A stretch of DNA of 13,091 nucleotides from Psychrosphaera sp. (GTDB lineage: Bacteria; Pseudomonadota; Gammaproteobacteria; Enterobacterales; Alteromonadaceae): the NCBI GenBank assembly GCA_028098005.1, contig JAOHFM010000045.1:1-13091 (forward strand), in the 5' to 3' direction. Position 1 is the first letter of the stretch. The number at the start of each line of letters is the position of its first letter. The notes under the pieces were generated by a model. The model was not told the origin of the DNA. It saw nothing but the letters and a program-made list of their open reading frames with translations, and made no database searches. Shown piece after piece: positions 1 to 6,888 of this stretch. Made by a program: the position numbers and the translations under genes.

Positions 1-1266
1 AAGTTCTTAGAGGTGCCTCAAGAGGCGCTTATCTATACGATGAAGGATGATCAAAAATACTTCCCGATGCTAGACGAAAACGGAAATCTTCTTCCTAAGT
101 TTCTATTCATAAGTAACATAGAAAGCAAACAGCCTAGTGCCGTAATTGAAGGTAACGAAAAGGTTATTCGTCCACGATTAGCGGATGCTGAGTTTTTCTA
201 TAATACCGATAAGAAGACCTCATTGGAGTCTAGACTTTCTAGCCTTGAAAGCGTTTTATTCCAAAAACAACTAGGTACGTTAAAAGAAAAGTCAGAACGA
301 ATATCTTCGCTAGCGGGCTTTATTGCTAGCAAAGTAGACGCTAATGAAGTGCACGCTAAAAGAGCTGGTTTACTGTCAAAAACAGACTTAATGACAGAAG
401 TTGTTATGGAGTTTACCGATATCCAAGGGATCATGGGTAAATACTATGCGCTGAATGATGGTGAAGACGCTGTAGTAGCTGACGCACTTTATCAACAGTA
501 TCTGCCAAAGTTTGCAGGTGACGAATTACCAACGTCAAAAGAAGCATGTGCTGTTGCGTTAGCGGATAAATTTGACACTTTAGTGGGTATTTTTGGTATC
601 GGCCAATTCCCTAAGGGTGACAAAGACCCATTTGCATTACGCCGTGCGGCAATTGGTATTATCAGAATTATGATAGAAAAAGAGCTAGAGCTAGACTTTA
701 AAGAGTTAGCTGAGCATGCCGCGTCACTGTTTGGTAACAAGCTTACAAACGCAAATGTAGTGAATAATGTATTTGACTTTATGTTAGGTCGTTTTGAAGC
801 TCATTACAGAGACCATGGTGTTTCGGTTGAAGTTATACGCGCCGTTGAAATCAAAAAGCCAACATCTGCGTTAGACTTCAACAAACGACTAGCAGCCGTT
901 GTTGAGTTTGCTAAGTTGCCTGAGTCTGCAGCATTAGCCGCAGCGAATAAGCGTGTTAACAATATTCTTAGTAAAAACGCCCAAACCAGTTTTGCAGATA
1001 TAGACAAAGCGCTTTTATCTGAAGATGCAGAGATTGGTTTAGTTAAGAAAATTGAAGACGTTGCACCAGGCGTAGAATCAAGCTTTTCTAATGGTCAATA
1101 CAGCGAAGGATTAACATCATTAGCAGCGCTGCAAACAGAGATAGATGCGTTCTTTGAAAACGTAATGGTTAATGATGAGAATGAAGCTATCAGAAGTAAC
1201 CGTTATGCTATTTTAGGACGTTTACAATCTTTGTTTATGCATACAGCTGACATATCAGTTTTATAG
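1..1266 (+). CDS. glyS: Glycine--tRNA ligase beta subunit, 3' part (N-terminus outside window)
   Basis: This is the beta chain of the bacterial alpha2beta2 glycyl-tRNA synthetase, which charges tRNA-Gly in the cytoplasm. The beta chain supplies tRNA recognition, while catalysis lies in GlyQ. The reading frame is open to base 1, and residues KFLEVPQEALIYTMK continue a longer protein, so the GTG at 13 is not the start. About 421 residues are present. E. coli GlyS, from memory 689 residues, suggests that about 270 N-terminal residues are missing. Conserved blocks seen in order are KVIRPRLADAEFF, QKQLGTL, RAGLLSKTDLMTEVV (HD-like region), GIGQFPKGDKDPFALRR, KLTNANVV, AALAAANKRVNNIL (C-terminal DALR-type anticodon-binding region) and the end ADISVL. 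glyQ is expected just upstream. An intrinsic terminator lies about 20 bases after the stop. Identification is very secure; only the start is unseen. Confidence 0.98.
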   Translation, partial: KFLEVPQEALIYTMKDDQKYFPMLDENGNLLPKFLFISNIESKQPSAVIEGNEKVIRPRLADAEFFYNTDKKTSLESRLSSLESVLFQKQLGTLKEKSERISSLAGFIASKVDANEVHAKRAGLLSKTDLMTEVVMEFTDIQGIMGKYYALNDGEDAVVADALYQQYLPKFAGDELPTSKEACAVALADKFDTLVGIFGIGQFPKGDKDPFALRRAAIGIIRIMIEKELELDFKELAEHAASLFGNKLTNANVVNNVFDFMLGRFEAHYRDHGVSVEVIRAVEIKKPTSALDFNKRLAAVVEFAKLPESAALAAANKRVNNILSKNAQTSFADIDKALLSEDAEIGLVKKIEDVAPGVESSFSNGQYSEGLTSLAALQTEIDAFFENVMVNDENEAIRSNRYAILGRLQSLFMHTADISVL

Positions 1267-1283
1267 CCTTAAAATGACTTACA

Positions 1284-1315
1284 GAAGCCCAGTACGAAAT
1301 GCTGGGCTTTTTTTT
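1284..1315 (+). terminator. Intrinsic terminator of glyS
   Basis: An inverted repeat AGCCCAG (1286-1292) / CTGGGCT (1302-1308) can be extended by a T-G and an A-T pair around a CGAAA loop. It is followed directly by a run of eight T (1308-1315). It lies 20 bases after the glyS stop and is a textbook rho-independent terminator for plus-strand transcription. The lipoprotein gene downstream therefore probably has its own promoter. Confidence 0.93.
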
Positions 1316-1389
1316 AACTTAAATTTGGCAGTCAGCATGGTCTTAGAATTGCATTTGTTAACTTAGAAACGAAATAGGTTACAGACAAA

Positions 1390-1839
1390 ATGAAAAAAAC
1401 ACTGACATTGATGACGTTACTGCTATTAAATTCAGGTTGTGCGAGTCACAAAAATAAAGAAGCTACCGGCTTTTTTTTAAGATCTGAATTTTCCTGGTGG
1501 GAAGCAAAACGTGTATATGAGTTTAAAGCTACTTCAGAGAACCGAGCTGAAATTCTCGTTGAGCTTCAAAATGATGGTAATCCGTATCATCTAAAAGTTG
1601 CTGATAAGGCCTGGTCTAGCGGTAAAAATTGCGGTGTTTACAATGGTAAAAGCAACTCAATTAAGTTAGATGAAGCTATACAGCTGAGTTGCCCAATACT
1701 AAACAAAGAAGACATGCTCATGCCACTGGCCGGTGCTATTAAGTTTACGCCACCGTTGAATACTAAATATAAGTTCATAATCTATATGCAGGATAATAAA
1801 CCTGTGTCACTGAGTATTAAGTTAGCTAATACTCAATAA
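1390..1839 (+). CDS. Small putative lipoprotein of unknown function (149 aa)
   Basis: I do not recognise this family. The N-terminus is a classic export signal: MKK, then a hydrophobic stretch at residues 4-13, ending in NSGC with Cys17 as the likely lipidated residue. The lipobox is imperfect because the -3 position is Asn rather than Leu/Val/Ile; the -1 Gly and -2 Ser are normal. Residue +2 is Ala, not Asp, which by the E. coli rule points to the outer membrane. The mature part (about 133 residues) has no membrane helix. It looks rich in beta-strand, with a Trp-Trp pair at 36-37 and two more cysteines at 81 and 101 that could form a disulfide in the periplasm. The start has only a weak Shine-Dalgarno (TAGG at 1375-1378, 11 bases upstream). 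The gene stands alone after the glyS terminator and converges with the cyclase gene. Coding status is supported by length and signal peptide; function is unknown. Confidence 0.8.
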   Translation: MKKTLTLMTLLLLNSGCASHKNKEATGFFLRSEFSWWEAKRVYEFKATSENRAEILVELQNDGNPYHLKVADKAWSSGKNCGVYNGKSNSIKLDEAIQLSCPILNKEDMLMPLAGAIKFTPPLNTKYKFIIYMQDNKPVSLSIKLANTQ

Positions 1840-1864
1840 ACACTGTGTTATTTATATAGATAAA

Positions 1865-2938
1865 CTAAGCCGCTACTACCCTGTTTCGGCCTTGTTCTTT
1901 GGCAGAATATAAGCGCTCATCTGCTAATTTTATGGCGTTATTAAACTCTTCTGATCCTGAAATCTCAGAAACACCGAAGCTGCTTCTGATGGTAAGTAAT
2001 TTGCCGTCTTCTAAAACCATTGGTGTATCTTGAAGAGATATCCGAATTTTCTCCGCAATTTTCTCAGCTTTTTTTATGCCCATTTGAGGAATACAGACTA
2101 AAAACTCTTCACCACCTATTCGGCAGAGTACATCAGTATTGCGTAGGGCCTTTCTAATTACACTGACACAGTGAACAATCGCTTTGTCACCAACGTCATG
2201 ACCGTAGGTGTCATTAATCACTTTAAAGTGATCAATGTCGGTCATGATGATTGAGGCCGGTAACAACAAACTTGAATTTGTCTTTAAATAAGGGAAGTAC
2301 GAAGCTTCTAAGAAACGTCGATTAGGGATATCCGTCAATGCGTCAGTGTTTGCGTCTCGTTTGTGATCAATAGATACTGACTCAATTTTTGTATGGCTTT
2401 GTTCCCTATAAAATTCATTAATAAACGAAAATAATATTATAACTAAGCTGGAAAGCAGAAACCGGCTTCGTTCTGCCATTGCATACTCAGCAACAATTAC
2501 ACCGTCGGTATAGAGTAATAGAAAAGCAATAGCGACAAAACAAAAAGAAAAGAAAGAACCCCATCTGTGTCCGGTTACGGAATAGACCATAAGTGGATAA
2601 TAGAATAACCAGTAAAGCGAGGTGTTTTCGGTTCCGCCTGAGTATATGAGCATACCGTTAAAAACAAGTAACCCTGCGCATAAAACAAGACGTCCCACTT
2701 GTTGGTGAGGAGTTAGATAAAAAATACTAGCGCTGATGATGACAAAACAAAGGCCACCAAAAATAGAAAGATTCAGCAACGTACTATAATCTTTATGGTT
2801 TACGATCAATAACCCAGCAAGGACTATGATTGCTAACGTAACCATAGCTAAAAGTGACATGTTTTGTCGGGTTACTTCAACACTTTCTACGTTGTCAGTA
2901 TTTATATACCGGTGCCACTTTTCATACTTTTCTTGCAT
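1865..2938 (-). CDS. Membrane-bound diguanylate cyclase, six-helix N-terminal sensor plus GGDEF domain
   Basis: The protein makes the second messenger cyclic di-GMP from two GTP at the inner membrane. The first ~26 residues are cytoplasmic and are followed by about six hydrophobic segments (near 28-47, 53-75, 83-101, 107-122, 127-145, 160-176). A short linker leads to a C-terminal GGDEF domain (about 190-357). The domain begins with the usual DALTDIPNRRF block (199-209) and has the metal/substrate-binding segment TDIDHFKVIND (233-243) and YGHDVGD (245-251). The active-site loop is GGEEF (275-279), an accepted active variant. An RxxD inhibitory I-site (RNTD, 266-269) sits exactly five residues before it, so feedback inhibition by c-di-GMP is expected. 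I cannot assign the membrane part to a named sensor family. The start has a G-rich region (2945-2952) a few bases upstream. It lies 28 bases downstream of tusA on the same strand, probably cotranscribed. Confidence 0.93.
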   Translation of the reverse strand: MQEKYEKWHRYINTDNVESVEVTRQNMSLLAMVTLAIIVLAGLLIVNHKDYSTLLNLSIFGGLCFVIISASIFYLTPHQQVGRLVLCAGLLVFNGMLIYSGGTENTSLYWLFYYPLMVYSVTGHRWGSFFSFCFVAIAFLLLYTDGVIVAEYAMAERSRFLLSSLVIILFSFINEFYREQSHTKIESVSIDHKRDANTDALTDIPNRRFLEASYFPYLKTNSSLLLPASIIMTDIDHFKVINDTYGHDVGDKAIVHCVSVIRKALRNTDVLCRIGGEEFLVCIPQMGIKKAEKIAEKIRISLQDTPMVLEDGKLLTIRSSFGVSEISGSEEFNNAIKLADERLYSAKEQGRNRVVAA

Positions 2939-2952
2939 TGATATCCGTCCCC

Positions 2953-2968
2953 AACTTGGTTACAAGTT
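2953..2968 (-). other. Short inverted repeat across the tusA stop, before the cyclase ribosome-binding site
   Basis: A perfect 6-base inverted repeat AACTTG (2953-2958) / CAAGTT (2963-2968) has a four-base loop. It overlaps the tusA TAA stop and ends just before the G-rich Shine-Dalgarno region of the cyclase gene. There is no T run after it on the minus strand, so it is not a terminator. It could influence translation of the downstream gene; that is inference only. Confidence 0.4.
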
Positions 2969-3200
2969 ATGTTCCCTTTTTTATAACAAAAATAAAAGGT
3001 TTTTCTTCAACCTGTTGTTCCACTAACTCATGCCCCATAAACCGACAAAAAGAGGGGATGTCTCTAACTGTAGCAGGGTCATCTGCTTTTACTAACAGGG
3101 TTTCCCCTATGGCCATACTTCTTACTTCTTTTCTTATTATCATAACAGGCTCTGGGCATCTAAGTCCCAAAGCATCTAGCGTTTTGGTAGGCGAAGTCAT
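2967..3200 (-). CDS. tusA: Sulfurtransferase TusA (sulfur relay / tRNA 2-thiolation)
   Basis: TusA is a small cytoplasmic sulfur carrier. In E. coli it takes persulfide sulfur from IscS and passes it to TusBCD-TusE-MnmA for 2-thiouridine formation at the tRNA wobble base, and it also affects molybdenum cofactor synthesis. The 77-residue protein matches the whole family length (81 in E. coli). The diagnostic motif LGLRCPEP places the catalytic cysteine at residue 15, followed by [11 protein letters not shown] (39-49), FCRFMGHEL (51-59) and a C-terminal beta-strand ending KKG. The 130 bases upstream contain the fadA terminator and then an A+T-rich stretch where a promoter is expected; I see only weak boxes (a CATAAT-like element). 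The cyclase gene follows after 28 bases. Identification is very secure. Confidence 0.96.
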   Translation of the reverse strand: MTSPTKTLDALGLRCPEPVMIIRKEVRSMAIGETLLVKADDPATVRDIPSFCRFMGHELVEQQVEEKPFIFVIKKGT

Positions 3201-3275
3201 ATTGGGCTCTTACTATTTAGCGCTTTAATTTAGCTAAAATTATGTAACAAAAGATGTATAGAATTTTAACGAGAT

Positions 3276-3312
3276 AAAAAAAAAGTGCAATGGCTTCAAA
3301 CCATTGCACTTT
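3276..3312 (-). terminator. Intrinsic terminator of fadBA
   Basis: Read on the minus strand, a perfect 12-base stem (3301-3312 pairing with 3282-3293) with a seven-base loop runs into a tract of nine T (complement of A 3276-3284). It lies 18 bases after the fadA stop. On the plus strand the stem is followed by TTTCCT, so it does not look like a terminator for plus-strand transcription. It separates fadBA from tusA. Confidence 0.93.
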
Positions 3313-3330
3313 CCTATATTAGCTTTGCGA

Positions 3331-4491
3331 TTACGGACGTTCGAATATGGTCGCAATTCCCTGGCCAAAACCAATACACATAGTCGCAAGACCGTATTTA
3401 GCGTTGTTACGTTCCATATTGTTAATCAAAGTCGTTGAAATACGAGAGCCAGAACAACCTAATGGATGACCCAATGCAATCGCACCGCCGTTTGGATTAA
3501 TATCATCCATACGATCTTCAATACCTAAACCTTTAACAACTGACAAGGCTTGAGCAGCAAACGCTTCATTTAATTCAAATTGACCAATGTCTTGAATATT
3601 AATGTTTGCACGCTTAAGTGCTTTTTCAGTCGCTGGTACCGGTCCCCAACCCATAGTTGAAGGCTCACAACCAGAAACACCCATCGCTTTAACCTTAGCG
3701 CGGTATTTAAGGCCTAGTTCATTGGCTTTCTCTTCACTCATCACTAGCATGCCAGAGGCCCCGTTAGATAATGCAGAAGATGTTGCCGCTGTAACCGTAC
3801 CATTAACAGGGTTGAATACTGGTCGAAGTGGTGAAACCGTTTCCATAGTGGTTTGTGGACGAATAACTTCATCATAATCACACATGGTTAACGCGCCGTT
3901 CTCATCATGGCCTTCAACTGCAATGATTTCATTGGCGAAACGACCTTCCACAGACGCTTCATAAGCTAATCTGTGTGAACGAACACCAAATTCATCTTGT
4001 TGCTCACGACTAATGCCGTGCTTACGTGCTAATGCTTCAGCGGTTAAACCCATAGAGCCAGCAGCTTGCGCTGTGTTTAGGTTTAATCCTGGGTGGAAGT
4101 CTAGGCCATGTGTCATTGGAACGTGAGTCATATGCTCAACACCACCAATAATAAACATGTCGCCTTGGTCTGCCATAATCTTATTAGCAGCATCATGCAA
4201 AGCTTGCATAGATGAACCACATAAACGGTTAACTGTAACAGCAGGAACTGATGTTGGAATTCCAGCAAGAAGGGCGGCCTGACGACCGACATTAAAGCCC
4301 TGCTCTAGAGTTTGCATTACACAACCCCAGATTACATCGTCTAACTCTGCTGCGTTAACCTTTGGGTTACGCTCAAGCAAAGACTTCATTACTGCTGCTG
4401 ATAAATCTTCAGCACGTACATTTTCGAACATGCCATTTCTAGCTTTGCCCATTGCAGTACGAACGCAATCTATAATAACTACATTTTTCAT
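3331..4491 (-). CDS. fadA: 3-ketoacyl-CoA thiolase, beta subunit of the fatty-acid oxidation complex
   Basis: FadA catalyses the last step of beta-oxidation: thiolytic cleavage of 3-ketoacyl-CoA to acetyl-CoA and a shortened acyl-CoA. It works in the cytoplasm as an alpha2beta2 complex with FadB. Length is 386 residues against 387 in E. coli. The nucleophilic cysteine is Cys91 in [12 protein letters not shown]. The other catalytic residues are His342 in [14 protein letters not shown] and Cys372 in [18 protein letters not shown], another thiolase signature, is present. Second gene of the operon: the start codon lies 11 bases after the fadB stop, and its Shine-Dalgarno AGGAG (minus strand, 4504-4500) overlaps the fadB TAG stop, which suggests translational coupling and a fixed subunit ratio. 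Transcription ends at the terminator just downstream. Confidence 0.98.
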   Translation of the reverse strand: MKNVVIIDCVRTAMGKARNGMFENVRAEDLSAAVMKSLLERNPKVNAAELDDVIWGCVMQTLEQGFNVGRQAALLAGIPTSVPAVTVNRLCGSSMQALHDAANKIMADQGDMFIIGGVEHMTHVPMTHGLDFHPGLNLNTAQAAGSMGLTAEALARKHGISREQQDEFGVRSHRLAYEASVEGRFANEIIAVEGHDENGALTMCDYDEVIRPQTTMETVSPLRPVFNPVNGTVTAATSSALSNGASGMLVMSEEKANELGLKYRAKVKAMGVSGCEPSTMGWGPVPATEKALKRANINIQDIGQFELNEAFAAQALSVVKGLGIEDRMDDINPNGGAIALGHPLGCSGSRISTTLINNMERNNAKYGLATMCIGFGQGIATIFERP

Positions 4492-4502
4492 TTTATTCGC
4501 TC

Positions 4503-6668
4503 CTACTTACCTGTGTATGTGCCGTAAAACGTCTGGCCAGCTTCAGCCATTTGACGTGTTTTATCGGTTACGTGATAAATCTCACCTAAGTCTTTGTACT
4601 TGTCTGCTTTAGCAACAAACTCTGCAAGACCTACAGTATCAACATAACGGAACACACCACCGCGGAATGGAGGGAAACCAATACCGTATAGTAACGCCAT
4701 ATCTGCTTCAGACGGAGAGGCAACAATACCTTCTTCAAGACAACGAATCGTTTCGTTAATCATAGGGATCATTAAGCGGTCAATGATGTCTGCTTTATCG
4801 AACTCTTTGTCCATCGCAGCAACATCACCTAGTAAAGATAATGTTTCATCTTTAATTTGTTTTTGAGGGCGACCACGTTTGTCTTTAGAGTGTTCGTAAA
4901 AACCTTTGCCGTTCTTCTGACCGAACATCTTGCTGCCGTAAAGAACAGAAATAGGGTCGTTTTCTAGCTTTTGCATTCTTGTTGGGAACGCATCGGCCAT
5001 CACGTCAGTACAATGGTCAGCAGTATCGATACCAACAACATCTAACAACATTGCTGGACCCATTGGCCAACCAAACTCACGTTCCATTACTTTATCAACT
5101 TGCGCAAAGTGTGCGCCGTCGTTAAGTAATAAGCTGAAACCTGCAAAGTAAGGGAACAATACGCGGTTTACAAAGAAACCTGCACAGTCATTAACAACAA
5201 TTGCTGTTTTACCCATTTTAGTTGCGTAAGCAACCGTTGCTGCAATCGTTGCATCTGAAGTGTTTTCTCCACGAATAACTTCAACTAACTGCATTAATGG
5301 CACTGGGTTGAAGAAGTGCATACCACAGAAGTTTTCTGGACGCTTAAGGCTTTTAGCCAAACGATTAATAGAAATTGTTGACGTGTTTGAAGTAATGATG
5401 GCGTTGTCTTCAACTAAACCTTCTACTTCAGCAAGAACCGACGCTTTAACATTTGGGTTTTCAACTACCGCTTCAATAATAAAGTCAGCAGACTTTAAAG
5501 ATTCATTGCTTAGAGAAGGTTGAATGTTATTTAACGTTGTTGCTAACTTAACACCGTCGATACGGCCTTTTTTAAGTTTCTTATTAAGAATCTTAGACGC
5601 TTCGCCCATGCCCTGATCAAGCGCACCCTGTGCAATGTCTTTCATCACAATAGGCGTGCCTTTAGATGCAGATTGGTAGGCAATACCACCACCCATGATG
5701 CCAGCACCTAATACAGCAGCTTGCTTCACTTCGTGGGTGTTAACTTTACCCGCTTTTTTCGCTAAACCTTTAACATATTGGTCATTCATGAAATTACCAA
5801 TCATGGCCGTTGCAGCATCAGTCTTAGCAAGTTTTGCAAAGTAACGATTTTCTACACGCATCGCTTCATCACGGCTCATGCCAGCTGATTCATATACGCT
5901 ATCTACAGCCGCAACTGGTGCAGGGTAGTGTTTACCTGCTTTTGCCATAACCATTGTCTTAGCAACAGTTACTGCATTTTCTAATTCAGTAGGGCTAAAT
6001 TGAATAGGCGCTAATTTTTGAGCACGACGCGCTTGCCAATCTAGTTTGCCTTCAATAGCTTGAAGTAACATAGAAGTTGCAACATCAATAATCTTGTCGT
6101 TGCTAGTGAATGCATCTACCGCACCCATTTTAAGCGCATCTTTAGGCTTCTTAGGGCGAGCTGATGTAATCCACTCAAGTGCATTATCAGGTCCAATAAC
6201 GCGTGGTAAACGAACCGTACCACCAAAACCTGGAATTAGACCTAAGTTGTTTTCTGGCAAGCCAACTTGGGCTGTTTCATCTACAACACGGAAATCAGTT
6301 GCTAAACAAAGCTCAAAACCACCACCTAACGCAAAGCCTGAAATAGCAGTTAGCGTTGGTACTTTGATGTCTTCGATGCCATCAAACATGTCAGAGCTAG
6401 ACTTTACCCAATCAACAAGAATATCTTCGTCTTGCTTAAAGGTTTCTAAAAACTCAGTAATGTCAGCACCTACAATAAAGGCAGACTTAGCAGAACGGAA
6501 TAATACGGCTTTAATCGAACTGTCTTCATTAATCGCTTTAGTAGCGTCTTTGCAGTCTTGAATAGTTTGTTGATCAAACTTGTTGACTGAACCAGGGGCA
6601 TCAAATGTAAAGTGGGCAATTCCATGTTCACCCATGGTTACATTGACGGTTTGGCCTTTAAAAATCAT
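4503..6668 (-). CDS. fadB: Fatty-acid oxidation complex alpha subunit (enoyl-CoA hydratase / 3-hydroxyacyl-CoA dehydrogenase)
   Basis: FadB is the multifunctional chain of aerobic beta-oxidation and carries out hydration of 2-enoyl-CoA, NAD-dependent oxidation of the 3-hydroxyacyl-CoA, and isomerase/epimerase steps. The product is 721 residues (E. coli about 729). The N-terminal crotonase domain has [10 protein letters not shown] (64-73), and Glu119 (LGGGFEL) and Glu139 (LPENNLG) stand at the same numbers as the E. coli catalytic pair. The dehydrogenase half has the NAD-binding [10 protein letters not shown] (321-330) and His451 in HFFNPVPL, with two C-terminal dehydrogenase domains. I place the start at 6668, not at an in-frame ATG 26 codons upstream. 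The protein then begins MIFKGQTV like known FadB, a GGGAG ribosome-binding site lies seven bases before it, and the longer version would run through the FadR operator. First gene of the fadBA operon. Confidence 0.97.
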   Translation of the reverse strand: MIFKGQTVNVTMGEHGIAHFTFDAPGSVNKFDQQTIQDCKDATKAINEDSSIKAVLFRSAKSAFIVGADITEFLETFKQDEDILVDWVKSSSDMFDGIEDIKVPTLTAISGFALGGGFELCLATDFRVVDETAQVGLPENNLGLIPGFGGTVRLPRVIGPDNALEWITSARPKKPKDALKMGAVDAFTSNDKIIDVATSMLLQAIEGKLDWQARRAQKLAPIQFSPTELENAVTVAKTMVMAKAGKHYPAPVAAVDSVYESAGMSRDEAMRVENRYFAKLAKTDAATAMIGNFMNDQYVKGLAKKAGKVNTHEVKQAAVLGAGIMGGGIAYQSASKGTPIVMKDIAQGALDQGMGEASKILNKKLKKGRIDGVKLATTLNNIQPSLSNESLKSADFIIEAVVENPNVKASVLAEVEGLVEDNAIITSNTSTISINRLAKSLKRPENFCGMHFFNPVPLMQLVEVIRGENTSDATIAATVAYATKMGKTAIVVNDCAGFFVNRVLFPYFAGFSLLLNDGAHFAQVDKVMEREFGWPMGPAMLLDVVGIDTADHCTDVMADAFPTRMQKLENDPISVLYGSKMFGQKNGKGFYEHSKDKRGRPQKQIKDETLSLLGDVAAMDKEFDKADIIDRLMIPMINETIRCLEEGIVASPSEADMALLYGIGFPPFRGGVFRYVDTVGLAEFVAKADKYKDLGEIYHVTDKTRQMAEAGQTFYGTYTGK

Positions 6669-6675
6669 TGTTATA

Positions 6676-6680
6676 CTCCC
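6676..6680 (-). promoter_or_regulatory. Ribosome-binding site of fadB (fixes the start at 6668)
   Basis: GGGAG on the minus strand stands seven bases before the ATG at 6668-6666. No comparable site precedes the upstream in-frame ATG at 6746. Together with the fit of the N-terminus to the FadB family, this decides the start. Confidence 0.85.
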
Positions 6681-6686
6681 AAAATT

Positions 6687-6703
6687 AAATGGTACGACCA
6701 GTT
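6687..6703 (-). promoter_or_regulatory. FadR-type operator in the fadB leader
   Basis: Read on the minus strand the 17 bases are AACTGGTCGTACCATTT; the plus strand reads TGGTACGACCA at 6690-6700. This core is identical to that of the E. coli fadB operator as I recall it (ATCTGGTACGACCAGAT). The arms TGGT/ACCA are perfectly inverted, and the flanks match at two of three positions. FadR is a GntR-family repressor released by long-chain acyl-CoA, so fadBA is probably induced by fatty acids. A weak promoter pair upstream on the minus strand (TTGCTG at 6739-6734, TAGAAC at 6715-6710, 18-base spacer) would start transcription near 6703, inside the operator, as expected for repression. The promoter boxes are low confidence; the operator is a strong sequence match but untested. 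Confidence 0.82.
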
Positions 6704-6757
6704 GATATTGTTCTACGAGTGTCGCCTTAAATACAGCAAAAATCAATGTTTTTCCTT

Positions 6758-6784
6758 ACATACGACCATAAGTAGTACGTACTA
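6758..6784. promoter_or_regulatory. Partial second FadR-like site and adjacent 12-base palindrome
   Basis: The eight bases TACGACCA at 6761-6768 repeat exactly the right-hand part of the FadR core at 6693-6700, 68 bases away. The left arm is not conserved (ACA instead of TGG), so only 8 of 11 core positions match. Five bases further on is a perfect palindrome, TAGTACGTACTA (6773-6784). Both lie between the divergent fadB and slt genes and could be binding sites for a regulator of either one. The function is unknown and chance cannot be excluded for elements this short. Confidence 0.35.
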
Positions 6785-6856
6785 TTTAGAGATTTGGTTA
6801 AAGAATCTAAAAAATAAGGTCAAACACTCAACGATTTTTGTTAAGTTAGTTTAGAC

Positions 6857-6862
6857 TAAAAT
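6857..6862 (+). promoter_or_regulatory. Possible -10 box for the slt gene
   Basis: TAAAAT matches the sigma-70 -10 consensus at five of six bases and lies 27 bases before the slt start codon, after an A+T-rich stretch. No good -35 hexamer is found at 16-18 bases upstream, so this is only a suggestion. Confidence 0.25.
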
Positions 6863-6888
6863 ATCTGGTGTATAAGTGGTGAAGACTC

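Noticed and set aside
13..1266. GTG at base 13 as the start of glyS
   Set aside because: The upstream codons KFLE continue the conserved GlyS sequence, so the gene simply enters the window from the left.
1325..1353. Promoter for the lipoprotein gene built on TTGGCA
   Set aside because: The -35-like hexamer is good, but no acceptable -10 stands at 16-18 bases; the only TATAAT-like box (TAGAAT) is 13 bases away.
1838..1850. Small repeat AACAC/GTGTT between the lipoprotein and cyclase genes as a shared terminator
   Set aside because: The loop would be one base, or a 4-base stem with a 3-base loop, and no T run follows on either strand.
2826..3228. Two plus-strand open frames across the cyclase start and tusA
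   Set aside because: They lie opposite tusA and the cyclase N-terminus, both clearly coding on the minus strand, and their translations resemble no protein.
6094..6561. 155-codon open frame on the plus strand opposite fadB
   Set aside because: It is a shadow of a strongly conserved gene with no family resemblance, low-complexity Ser/Pro/Thr composition and no ribosome-binding site.
6669..6746. 26-codon N-terminal extension of fadB to an upstream ATG
   Set aside because: It has no ribosome-binding site, no match to FadB N-termini, would shift the conserved Glu119/Glu139 numbering, and would run through the FadR operator.
6820..6840. Possible PsrA half-site (CAAAC) upstream of slt
   Set aside because: Only one half (TCAAAC) is present; no inverted GTTTG partner lies at 2-4 bases, so it does not fit the PsrA motif.
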